DNA of 64,000 nucleotides from Stutzerimonas stutzeri (GTDB lineage Bacteria > Pseudomonadota > Gammaproteobacteria > Pseudomonadales > Pseudomonadaceae), in assembly GCF_000590475.1 (NCBI RefSeq), contig NZ_CP007441.1, forward strand, positions 1,060,443 to 1,124,442. Direction: 5' to 3'. A model generated the notes under the pieces. The model had not been told where the DNA came from. It saw only the letters and a list, made by a program, of their open reading frames with translations, and did not search any database. Positions 25,736 through 33,908 of the stretch are shown here, piece after piece. The stretch's first letter is position 1, and the number at the start of each line of letters is the position of its first letter. A program made the translations under genes and the position numbers.

Positions 25736-26901
25736 AGGGCATTCCTGAGGCTTTGCAGGCGGGCAACCTGATTGGTGAATTCGGCGGTGCTGACAGGCTT
25801 TTCAGCGGGTTGGCGCAAGGCCTGCTCGATGGCATCGGTGGGCAGTCGGCTGAGTTTCGCCAGCACCCGACATTGTTCGGCATAGGTCAGCGCTTCGAAT
25901 CCCGAATGGCGCCGGCGTGCCTGCCGAAGTATGTCGCGCTGCAGGCCGATTAGAAGATGGCGCTGACCGGCATGGCGGTGGAGGAAATCGGCACTTGCGC
26001 GCAGGTGTTCCTGCAGTTGCCGGCGGCCACGGTCGGCCGTCTCGACGATGGGACCCTGCCTTTGGGCTCGATGCCAGACGGCGAACAGCAGCATCAGCAG
26101 CAAGGCGGTCAGCGCTTCAGGGAAATAACGCAGCAGCCGTTGCGACAGGCCGTCGTGTTCGGTGCGATAGGCGAGTGTCACGTCACGATCCTGGGTGAGG
26201 TACCAGAGCAGCCATGCATGGTCATAGCGACCGATGTTGTCGTTCTGCCAGATCCAGCTATCAGTGAGCGCGGTGATCAGACCTTTGCCATGCTTTAGCT
26301 GAAGCATATGCGTGGCGCCGTCGCTGTTGGCCCAGGCATGAGCCCGTTTGCCGGCATCGTAGAGGTGATAATCGGTGTCAAAGGCGAAATAGGCCGGTGC
26401 GTCTTCGTTCTCCAGATACAGCCGGGTCAGCATGGAATGCTTTTCATCGCTGGCTATCTGCTTAGTGGCCTCGTTGGTCTCGTCGTCGGTGGTTTCGTAT
26501 TGCTGCAGGTGCAGGGTATCGAGGAGCAAGTCGCCACTTTTACCCGTGTGCTCGTCCCATAGGCGTTCGGCAACGAACACCAGATGACCGCCTTCATTGA
26601 CCCATTCGAGTAGGCGCGCGTTCTGACCTGGTGTCATCTCTGCGCGCTCGCCCAGCAAAAGCAGGATCCGATCCTTCGGTGGCACCTCGAACAGTCCGCT
26701 AAGGCCTTCGGTGTGGGTGACCGCTGTGCCTCGGTCGATGAGAAAGCGTTCAGCTGCCAGGTAGGGATTGGCGCGCACCTGTGGCGCAGGACCTCGCTCA
26801 ATGACTTGCTGGTAGCGTGTTGCCTTGCTCGCGGCGAACAGCAGCAGCGCACCGAGCAGCGCGCCAGCGACGGTCAGGCCAATTGTGCGACGACGACTCA
26901 C
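25732..26901 (-). CDS. DUF4350 domain membrane protein
   Basis: The 389-residue product is read from GTG 26901, which forms a GTGA overlap with the DUF4129 stop and has an AGGA ribosome site. An upstream start at 26943 is also open, but the extra residues are not hydrophobic. An N-terminal membrane anchor (TIGLTVAGALLGALLLFAAS) precedes a DUF4350 core that contains the AAERFLIDRGTAVTHTEGLSGL and LLEWVNEGGHLVFVAERLW segments. A second membrane span lies near residue 270 (ALTALLLMLLFAVW). Confidence 0.88.
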   Translation of the reverse strand: MSRRRTIGLTVAGALLGALLLFAASKATRYQQVIERGPAPQVRANPYLAAERFLIDRGTAVTHTEGLSGLFEVPPKDRILLLLGERAEMTPGQNARLLEWVNEGGHLVFVAERLWDEHTGKSGDLLLDTLHLQQYETTDDETNEATKQIASDEKHSMLTRLYLENEDAPAYFAFDTDYHLYDAGKRAHAWANSDGATHMLQLKHGKGLITALTDSWIWQNDNIGRYDHAWLLWYLTQDRDVTLAYRTEHDGLSQRLLRYFPEALTALLLMLLFAVWHRAQRQGPIVETADRGRRQLQEHLRASADFLHRHAGQRHLLIGLQRDILRQARRRHSGFEALTYAEQCRVLAKLSRLPTDAIEQALRQPAEKPVSTAEFTNQVARLQSLRNAL

Positions 26902-28469
26902 ACGGACGTCCTGGTGCCGAACAATTCGCGCCAGCGATCGCACAGCTCGTTTCGTGCGGTGCTCGGTGGGATCTGATGACCGTAGGCGAGATTCTGCCAG
27001 TAGCCGGTCAGCGTCTCGGCGTAGCGGACCAGTTCCGATCGACCATCCTGGCGCAGCAGGTCGAGGATTTCGCCTTCGGTGTGAGCGGACTTCAACGGCA
27101 GCTTGCGCTCATGCAGCAGTCGGCTGAGAAATGCCCGGTAGAGCAACCCGAGCGCCTCGCGCGGTTGCTCATCCCAGAGTCGGCTGACTTCACCGGCGAC
27201 ATCCGCCGGAAGGTTTTCGGGCAGGACATCGAGACCGAAGAGCACGGCTGGCGCGTCCTGGCGCGGCCTTGCAGCGGCAGGGCGAAGCCGCCCGACATGA
27301 ACCCTCAACCACTCCCGATAGCGCCAAAGGGTAAGCGCGATGAGACCGAAGAGCGTTGCCCAGAGCATGATCTCAACACCCGTGGCGACGTGTTCAAAGC
27401 TGCGTTGCAGGCCGCCGCCGCGCAGCAGACGGTTGAGCAGCTGCTCCAGCCAGCCCGGTTCTGCATGCGCCTGGGGTTCGCCAAAGCGCCAGCGAGTCAC
27501 GGTTTCGCGGTTTCTGAACGGCGGCTGGTTCAGCAGCTCGGTGACCCGTTCGCTGGCGGCCTGGCTGGTCAGTGGCTGCTTGAGCAGGCGTGCGCTTTCT
27601 GGACTCGGCTCGGCGGGTGCAGGTTGTTCGATAGCCGGGACCGTCGGGGTGTCGGCGTGAGCGTTCTTGACTGGCAAGACCAGCAGCAGACTGATGCCTA
27701 GCAGCAAGACCGGCAGCAACGGCTGCAGACGTGCCCGCAATCTGCGAAAGCTCAGTTCGATATCCCAGGCCTCGAGTATGGTCCGTCGATTGAGATAGAG
27801 GCTGAAGCCACTGGCGACGTAAATCGGCTCCCAGATGATCAGGATCAGCACGTACAACAGGTTGGACAGGTGCTCAAGCCAGAGCCAGTCGCCCTCCATC
27901 TTCAGCAGGTCCTGCCAGGTCCATTCAGCGAGCAGCTGCGTAGGGATCAACATGTAGAGCAAGGCAAGCGCGCCCATCCACAAGCCGCTTTCCAGATGGA
28001 CGCCGACGATGGTCAACCAGCGTGCCGCGCCGGTGTCGCGTCGCTTCAAGATGGTCAGGCGGTATCGTCTGGTCGAGCCTGACAGCTCTTCGAGCTGCAG
28101 CACTGGCAGATCGAAGCTGCGGGTCAGGCTGAACCGGCGCCAGGTCAGGCTGGAAAACCACTGCGAACGCAGCAGTCCGGGTAACGCCCTGAAACTGCGG
28201 CGCAGGGTTGGGGTATCGCCGAATAGCGAGCGCGAAAGGATGAACAGCGGTAGGCGTTCATAGAGCGGCTTGAGCCACCAGAACAATAACAGCGACAGCG
28301 TCGGGTGCCGCCAGAACACCAGGCTGAGCAGCGCGAACACCGGCAGGGTCAGCAGCGCCCAGCTGAGCCCCAATAGTTGGGCTTGTCGGCGTGCCAACAG
28401 GGTGCCGAGATCCAGCGATTCCCAGGCGTTGCGCGGGCGGATTTCCATGGTTGCGTCACTCAGGCGCAT
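26898..28469 (-). CDS. DUF4129 domain membrane protein
   Basis: The 523-residue protein has several hydrophobic segments (about residues 30-70, 160-185, 265-280 and 370-390), a proline-rich periplasmic stretch near residues 275-300 (DTPTVPAIEQPAPAEPSPE), and a C-terminal DUF4129 region: EVSRLWDEQPREALGLLYRAFLSRLLHER. It starts at ATG 28469, 14 bases inside the upstream SpoIIM gene. Role in the cluster is unknown. Confidence 0.9.
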   Translation of the reverse strand: MRLSDATMEIRPRNAWESLDLGTLLARRQAQLLGLSWALLTLPVFALLSLVFWRHPTLSLLLFWWLKPLYERLPLFILSRSLFGDTPTLRRSFRALPGLLRSQWFSSLTWRRFSLTRSFDLPVLQLEELSGSTRRYRLTILKRRDTGAARWLTIVGVHLESGLWMGALALLYMLIPTQLLAEWTWQDLLKMEGDWLWLEHLSNLLYVLILIIWEPIYVASGFSLYLNRRTILEAWDIELSFRRLRARLQPLLPVLLLGISLLLVLPVKNAHADTPTVPAIEQPAPAEPSPESARLLKQPLTSQAASERVTELLNQPPFRNRETVTRWRFGEPQAHAEPGWLEQLLNRLLRGGGLQRSFEHVATGVEIMLWATLFGLIALTLWRYREWLRVHVGRLRPAAARPRQDAPAVLFGLDVLPENLPADVAGEVSRLWDEQPREALGLLYRAFLSRLLHERKLPLKSAHTEGEILDLLRQDGRSELVRYAETLTGYWQNLAYGHQIPPSTARNELCDRWRELFGTRTSV

Positions 28470-29439
28470 GGGAGGACCTGCCGCTCAGCAAGAGATACAG
28501 GCCGACCAACAGCCATAGCAGCGCGCCTACGGCATATTTGACCGACGCGGACGGATAGGTCATCGATGACCAGTAGGCTTCGATGAAGGCGGCGATCAGC
28601 AACAGCAAGGTGGCGCCGGCAACCAGCCGCACCGCCTGGGCGGCGGCCAACCGCAAGGCTTCGCCGCGGGTAAGATGCCCCGGAGCGATGAGCGCGTCAC
28701 CGAGTCTCAGTCCGGCGGCTCCGGCCAGGGTAATGGCGGTCAGCTCGAACGCACCGTGACCGATGACAAATGACCAGAACGGCTGGTGATAGCCAATTCC
28801 AGTCAGATGACCCGCGATCGCGCCGATGGTCAGGCCGTTGAACAGGAGGTAGAACAGACTGCCCAGTCCAAATGCAAGGCCTCCTGCAAAGGTCTGGAAG
28901 GCGATGCCGATGTTGTGCATGACGTAATAGCCGAACATCACCCAATCTTCGCTGGATCCACGCTCGCCGAAGCGACCTAGGCGGCTGGCGTCGGGGTCAT
29001 ACATCGCCTCCATTTGCTCGACCTGTTCCGGACTGATCAGGCTGTAGACCAGTTCGGGAAACGCCATGACCAGTGCCGCCATGCCCAGCAGACTGACATA
29101 GAACACCACGCTGGCGGCGGCCACGTAGCGCCATTGCTCGCGAACCAGCCGGCCAAACCCGCCAAGGATAAAGCCGAGCATGCGGCCTGCCAGAGGGCTG
29201 CGGTGGCGGTAGAGCTGTTGGTGCCCGCGCTGCACCAATATTTGCAGATTATCGATCGCATGGGTGCTGTAGCCGCGCGCCTGAGCCAATGCGAGCTGCT
29301 GGCAGATGCATCGATAGGCTGCCGGAAATTCGCTGACCGAAACGGATGGAGTTTTTTTGCGGCGTTCCAGCGCATCAAGCGTTTCTCTGAACGCTTGCCA
29401 TTCGGCTTGATGGACACGCTCGAACTGGCTCTGCTTCAT
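28456..29439 (-). CDS. Stage II sporulation protein M (SpoIIM) family membrane protein
   Basis: The 327-residue protein has a soluble N-terminal helical part and then five or six membrane spans, with HNIGIAFQTFAGGLAFGLGSLFYLLFNGLTIGAIAGHL and FVIGHGAFELTAITLAGAAGLRLGDALI, the SpoIIM (DUF95) hallmark. Despite the name it occurs widely in non-sporulating bacteria beside MoxR clusters. It shares a 4-base overlap with the RDD gene before it. Confidence 0.93.
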   Translation of the reverse strand: MKQSQFERVHQAEWQAFRETLDALERRKKTPSVSVSEFPAAYRCICQQLALAQARGYSTHAIDNLQILVQRGHQQLYRHRSPLAGRMLGFILGGFGRLVREQWRYVAAASVVFYVSLLGMAALVMAFPELVYSLISPEQVEQMEAMYDPDASRLGRFGERGSSEDWVMFGYYVMHNIGIAFQTFAGGLAFGLGSLFYLLFNGLTIGAIAGHLTGIGYHQPFWSFVIGHGAFELTAITLAGAAGLRLGDALIAPGHLTRGEALRLAAAQAVRLVAGATLLLLIAAFIEAYWSSMTYPSASVKYAVGALLWLLVGLYLLLSGRSSHAPE

Positions 29440-30188
29440 GCCGGCCCCACCAGACCGCGAGCGATGCCGTTGAGGCGTGCCTCGGCCTGTTCAGGGGCAA
29501 CCTGCAGGGGCGTTGCCAGGATTGCCGCCAGCTCCTGTCGACGCTCTGGCGACAGGCTCGGCTGTCGCTCGGCGAAGCCGATCAGTGCGCGCTGTTCAGT
29601 CAATTCCAGCGGAAAGGGCGATGCAATGGCGTCGACAATCGGAAGCGTCGCCACGACTACACCGCGCTCGTGGTAAACCACTAGCGTACCGGCGGCCAGA
29701 TCACCAAGACGCTTGAAGGAAGGGTGCCAAAGGCAGCAGATCGCCCCTACAAAATAGCCGAATGGCAGCATGTCGACGAAACGCAGCAGGTTACGTGTCA
29801 GCGACGACGCCCAGCCGATCGGTGTACCGTCATCGTGAATCACTTTCAGGCCCAGCCAGTGCTTGCCTGGCGTGCGGCCTTCATTGAGTACTTCGAACAA
29901 CACCATGTACCACCATTGCACGACGAACAGCAGCAAAGCGCCGGCACCCATGCCGAAGGTGCCCAACGAGCCGAGGCCCATCGCCAACGCCAGAAACAGC
30001 GCGATACGGATCAGCAAGTCCAGGGCGAACGCCATGGCGCGAGGCACCAGGCCGGCCGGACGAAGCACGAGATCGATGCCCTCCGGGGTTTCGACCCTGT
30101 GCGTGTTGTCCAGCGGTGCTGTTGAGGCGGGAGGCAATGTTGTTCTCGACGATCGATCCAAGTGGGCTGGTGCGAGGCCGCTGCTCAT
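29436..30188 (-). CDS. RDD family membrane protein
   Basis: The 250-residue product has about three hydrophobic segments and the RDD motif: LVPRAMAFALDLLIRIALFLAL (R-D pattern), NEGRTPGKHWLGLKVI, and a following TRNLLRFVDMLPFGYFVG. RDD proteins are small membrane proteins of unclear transport or support role. It is the promoter-proximal gene of the six-gene cluster. ATG 30188; a 226-base divergent spacer separates it from sbcB. Confidence 0.93.
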   Translation of the reverse strand: MSSGLAPAHLDRSSRTTLPPASTAPLDNTHRVETPEGIDLVLRPAGLVPRAMAFALDLLIRIALFLALAMGLGSLGTFGMGAGALLLFVVQWWYMVLFEVLNEGRTPGKHWLGLKVIHDDGTPIGWASSLTRNLLRFVDMLPFGYFVGAICCLWHPSFKRLGDLAAGTLVVYHERGVVVATLPIVDAIASPFPLELTEQRALIGFAERQPSLSPERRQELAAILATPLQVAPEQAEARLNGIARGLVGPA

Positions 30189-30414
30189 GGCCGATCAAAT
30201 TGAGCGTTCGCGTTTTTGGCCAAGGCAATATCGCCGCTATGTAAGCATCGAACGTCGCTTTCGGCCAGAACCTGCTCGGCATTTTTAAACGAAATGCCTC
30301 CCATACAGAGATCGCCAAGTTGTGCGGACCTGACGCACAAGGGTGGGCAGATGATGCGGCCTGCGATCACCCTGCGCGCTAGACTGGCGAGTGAAGGCCG
30401 AGAGGGAGGCTCCC

Positions 30415-31842
30415 GTGACACCCAGCATCTTCTGGTACGACTTTGAAACCACAGGCATCTCGCCGCGCTGCGATCGACCGTTGCAGGTCGCTGGGATCCG
30501 CACCAACGAGGCGTTGGAGGAAATTGGCGAGCCGCTGAATATTTACTGTCGTCTCAGCGACGACATCCTGCCGCACCCTGCCGCCTGCCTGGTGACCGGT
30601 ATCACCCCGCTGACCCTGACGGAAAAGGGGTTATGCGAAGCCGAATTCATTGCTCGGCTGCACCAGGAGCTGGCGCAGCCGGGCACCTGTAGCGCCGGCT
30701 ATAACACCTTGCGTTTTGACGATGAGGTGCTGCGCTATAGCCTGTACCGCAACTTTTTTGATCCCTATGCGCGCGAGTGGCAGGGTGGCAATAGCCGCTG
30801 GGACCTCATCGATGTGGTCCGCACTGCTTATGCGTTGCGTCCGGAGGGGATTGTCTGGCCCGAGGAAGACGGCCGAGTAACGCTCAAGCTGGAGCGCCTC
30901 AGTGTGGCCAACGGGCTCGAGCATCTGCAGGCGCACGACGCCTTGTCGGACGTGCGGGCGACCATCGCCCTGGCTCGATTGATACGGGAACGCCAGCCGA
31001 GGCTCTATGACTACCTGTACAAGCTGCGGCGCAAGAACGCCGTGGTCGAACAGATCGAGCTGTTGAAGCCGATGGTGCATGTGTCCGGGCGCTTTTCCGC
31101 CGCCCGGCATTATATGTCCGTGGTATTGCCACTGGCCTGGCACCCACGCAATCGCAACGCGTTGATCGTCTGTGACCTCAACGCTGAATGCTCGCCCCTC
31201 TGGGAGGATACGGCCGAAGAACTTCGCGAGCGGCTGTATACCCGCCGTGAGGAGCTCGGCGAGAGGCTTCCGATTCCCCTGAAACTGGTGCACGTCAATC
31301 GCTGCCCGGTACTTGCACCCATGAATGTCTTGCGCAAATCGGATATCGATCGATTGGGCCTGGATTTGCAATGTTGCGAGTCCAGGGCAAGCGATCTACG
31401 CAGTCGACAAGCAGAATGGAGTGTGAAACTCGCTGACGTCTATCAGGAGCAGGCGTTCGCCAACTTGTCTGATCCGGAACAGCAACTTTATGACGGCTTT
31501 CTGGGGGAGCGAGATCGGCGGCTGTGTGAACAGGTCAGAAGCCTCGCGCCCTCGCTTAGTTCGAGTAAAGTGCTGTCGTTTGATGATGCACGCCTACCTG
31601 AACTGCATTTTCGTTACCGTGCGCGGAATTTCCCTGAATGCCTTTCGGCAGCGGAACAACTGCAGTGGGAGGAATTTTGCCGGCAACGTTTAATCGCGCC
31701 CGAGTTTGGCGCGCCAAACACCCTGAGTCAGTTCGAGAGCAGCCTGCAGGCGTTACTGGTTTCAGCCAGCCCGAACCAAGTACAGCTCCTGCAACAATGG
31801 GCCGTACATGCTCGCGGCCTGCGTGAACGCTACGTTCGCTGA
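30415..31842 (+). CDS. sbcB: Exodeoxyribonuclease I
   Basis: The product is 475 residues from GTG 30415, chosen for the GGGAGG ribosome site; this matches E. coli SbcB length. The DEDDh exonuclease motifs are WYDFETTG (D, E) near residue 7, YNTLRFDDEVLRY near 100, and the HDALSDVRATIALA block near 180. The SH3-like and C-terminal helical domains follow. It degrades single-stranded DNA 3' to 5' in recombination and mismatch repair. Confidence 0.96.
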   Translation: MTPSIFWYDFETTGISPRCDRPLQVAGIRTNEALEEIGEPLNIYCRLSDDILPHPAACLVTGITPLTLTEKGLCEAEFIARLHQELAQPGTCSAGYNTLRFDDEVLRYSLYRNFFDPYAREWQGGNSRWDLIDVVRTAYALRPEGIVWPEEDGRVTLKLERLSVANGLEHLQAHDALSDVRATIALARLIRERQPRLYDYLYKLRRKNAVVEQIELLKPMVHVSGRFSAARHYMSVVLPLAWHPRNRNALIVCDLNAECSPLWEDTAEELRERLYTRREELGERLPIPLKLVHVNRCPVLAPMNVLRKSDIDRLGLDLQCCESRASDLRSRQAEWSVKLADVYQEQAFANLSDPEQQLYDGFLGERDRRLCEQVRSLAPSLSSSKVLSFDDARLPELHFRYRARNFPECLSAAEQLQWEEFCRQRLIAPEFGAPNTLSQFESSLQALLVSASPNQVQLLQQWAVHARGLRERYVR

Positions 31843-31861
31843 TCTTTCAAATCAAACGTCC

Positions 31862-31913
31862 AAAAAAAAGCCATCTGGCGCGACATGCTTGGCATGAAGC
31901 ATCGGATGGCTTT
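31862..31913 (-). terminator. Rho-independent terminator of mvaT
   Basis: AAAGCCATC and GATGGCTTT pair across the window 31867-31913, with an inner CATGC/GCATG stem. On the minus strand a run of eight T follows. It ends mvaT and may also block sbcB read-through. Confidence 0.85.
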
Positions 31914-31930
31914 AGGTGTAGCGCCGAGAT

Positions 31931-32308
31931 TTAACCGAGCAAGGTAGCCCAGCCTTCAACTTCGTCGGAACCCCACTGGGCTTTCCACTCTTTGAGAGTC
32001 TTGTGATTGCCACCTTTGGTTTCAATCACTTCGCCGTTATGCGGGTTCTTGTACTGCTTTACGCGGCGGGCACGTTTGGTTGCCGCCGGGGCCTTTGCTG
32101 TGCGCTGTGTCTTGCTGTTTCTGGCGTCTGGGTCGAGCAGGGCGATGATATCGCGAAGCGACTTTTGGTATTCACCCATCAGTTCGCGTAGTTTTCCTTC
32201 GAACTCAAGCTCTTTTTTTAGCTTGTCGTCTGCAGAAAGAGACTTCAGGCGTTCCTGGAGCTCCTTGATAGCTTCTTCTGTGGCGCGGTATTCATTGATC
32301 AGCGACAT
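31931..32308 (-). CDS. mvaT: H-NS-family transcriptional silencer MvaT
   Basis: The product is 125 residues from ATG 32308 (MSLINEYRATEEAIKELQERLKSL) behind AAGGAAG. An N-terminal coiled-coil oligomerisation region (1-60) leads through a linker with RTAKAPAATKRARRVKQYKNPHNGEVIETKGGNHKTLKEWKAQWG, the DNA-binding domain (TKGGNHKTLKEW) at about residues 95-112. It silences AT-rich foreign DNA in Pseudomonas. The long AT-rich promoter region upstream fits autoregulation. Confidence 0.97.
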   Translation of the reverse strand: MSLINEYRATEEAIKELQERLKSLSADDKLKKELEFEGKLRELMGEYQKSLRDIIALLDPDARNSKTQRTAKAPAATKRARRVKQYKNPHNGEVIETKGGNHKTLKEWKAQWGSDEVEGWATLLG

Positions 32309-32758
32309 GTCACTTCCTTGGTATAGGTTGAACGCAAGTGTTTGCAATCATAGACAGCCGCAATGCACAAGTAAATATGGCGTTGAATAAAGATCAGCGA
32401 CGGTACTCTTCCGGCTTTGCTTCGGTGGCTAATGTCGCTCAGTTAGTTTCATGAAGGAAAATCGAAATTCCGCTTAAATTAGCATTTGCGACTGCTTGGT
32501 TGATATATCGGGCGCAAGCCCCATCGGTGTAAACCATTCGCCTTACCGATGGCGTAATCAATCTAATTGGGTATGTGTTCGGCTTGGCCGGAGGTCGATA
32601 ACCTTCTTGTTGCTGAGGGATTGAGACGTTACCGGTTGCTTCAGCCCTATGCCGACCCGTAGCTGCGGACTAAGGTTGGCGTTGTTCAATAACCTGGCTG
32701 CCGATTTATTCGCTGCGCTAGAATGCGCCACCATTTTTTAAAGCTGGAGTTACCTTTA
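32309..32758. other. AT-rich divergent intergenic region between mvaT and purU
   Basis: This 450-base region holds no convincing gene. It is clearly AT-richer than its surroundings (for example around 32440-32500) with TpA steps that MvaT prefers. A minus-strand -10-like TATGAT lies at 32347-32352 for mvaT. A -10-like TAGAAT at 32719-32724 serves purU. No terminator or sRNA-like hairpin was found. Confidence 0.6.
32719..32724 (+). promoter_or_regulatory. -10 element of purU
   Basis: GCGCTAGAATGCGCC carries a good TAGAAT -10 with a GC-rich discriminator, 35 bases before the purU ATG. A recognisable -35 is missing. The same GCTAGAATnCGC pattern precedes purL at 51197. Confidence 0.4.
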
Positions 32759-33610
32759 ATGCGCACGTTCAGGCTGGTTATTGCCTGCCCCGATGGCGTT
32801 GGCATTGTCGCCAAGGTCAGCAATTTCCTGGCCACTTACAACGGCTGGATCACCGAAGCCAATCATCACTCGGATCATCAGAGTGGCTGGTTTTTCATGC
32901 GCCATGAAATCCGCGCCGACTCGCTGCCGTTCGATCTCGCTGGGTTCCGGCAGGCATTCGCACCTATAGCGCGTGAGTTTTCGATGGAGTGGCGGATTAC
33001 CGATTCGGAACAGCGCAAGCGTGTCGTGCTAATGGCCAGTCGGGAGTCGCATTGCCTGGCCGATCTGCTGCACAGGTGGCACAGCGGCGAACTGGATTGC
33101 GATATCCCCTGCGTTATTTCCAACCACAACGATTTGCGTAGCATGGTCGAGTGGCACGGCATTCCGTATTTCCACGTTCCGGTCGAGCCGGGGCGCAAGG
33201 ACGAGGCGTTTGCTGAGGTGTCGCGCCTGGTCCGTGAGCAGCAGGCCGATGTGATTGTGCTTGCCCGTTATATGCAGATTCTTCCACCCGAACTATGTGA
33301 AGAATATGCGCAGCGGGTAATTAACATTCATCACAGCTTTCTACCTTCGTTTGCAGGCGCCAAGCCCTACCATCAGGCTTCGCTACGCGGGGTCAAGCTG
33401 ATCGGGGCGACCTGCCATTACGTGACCGAGGAGCTGGACGCCGGCCCGATCATCGAGCAGGACGTGGTGCGCGTCAGCCATCGCGATAGCATCGAAGACA
33501 TGGTTCGGCTGGGCAAGGACGTGGAAAAGATGGTGCTATCGCGCGGTCTGCGCTATCACTTGCAAGAGCGTGTGCTGGTCCATAGCAACAAGACGCTGGT
33601 ATTCAACTAA
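32759..33610 (+). CDS. purU: Formyltetrahydrofolate deformylase
   Basis: The product is 283 residues from ATG 32759 (MRTFRLVIACPDGVGIVAKVS). An ACT domain (residues 1-80) precedes the formyltransferase fold with ISNHNDLRSMVEWHGIPYF, the active-site NIHHSFLPSFAGAKPYHQA and GVKLIGATCHYVTEELDAGPII. PurU hydrolyses 10-formyl-THF to THF and formate, which can feed PurT. The order sbcB-mvaT-purU matches P. aeruginosa. Confidence 0.97.
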   Translation: MRTFRLVIACPDGVGIVAKVSNFLATYNGWITEANHHSDHQSGWFFMRHEIRADSLPFDLAGFRQAFAPIAREFSMEWRITDSEQRKRVVLMASRESHCLADLLHRWHSGELDCDIPCVISNHNDLRSMVEWHGIPYFHVPVEPGRKDEAFAEVSRLVREQQADVIVLARYMQILPPELCEEYAQRVINIHHSFLPSFAGAKPYHQASLRGVKLIGATCHYVTEELDAGPIIEQDVVRVSHRDSIEDMVRLGKDVEKMVLSRGLRYHLQERVLVHSNKTLVFN

Positions 33611-33637
33611 TCGTCGCCGGTGGCGCGGGAGGAACGC

Positions 33638-33838
33638 ATGGTCGATCCGCTGGAGAAGGCTGTCGCGAACGCGCCACCAATTATCGGCAGTGGTTGTACG
33701 CAGCGTTACGATCTGGAGCACCTCGGACCGGAGCTCGGTACCGATTTTTCAGGTGCCGAAGCGCTGTGGAAACGTCACCAATCCGCCGCCGAGTTGATGG
33801 TCGAACGTAGTGTTTCGACGGTTCCGGACGGCGATTGA
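33638..33838 (+). CDS. Small hypothetical protein
   Basis: The 66-residue frame starts at ATG 33638, 28 bases after purU, behind a strong GGGAGGA ribosome site. The sequence (VDPLEKAVANAPPIIGSGCTQRYDLEHLGPELGTDFSGAEALWKRHQSAAELMVE) is rich in charged residues, shows no membrane segment and has one cysteine. I do not recognise it. The good ribosome site, position in line with purU and normal composition argue that it is real. Confidence 0.55.
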   Translation: MVDPLEKAVANAPPIIGSGCTQRYDLEHLGPELGTDFSGAEALWKRHQSAAELMVERSVSTVPDGD

Positions 33839-33908
33839 ACAAACATGAACGGGGCACCTGACAGGTGCTGCTCGTTCGCCCTCTGCTTCCCGCTTTGGAG
33901 ATCGCCAG

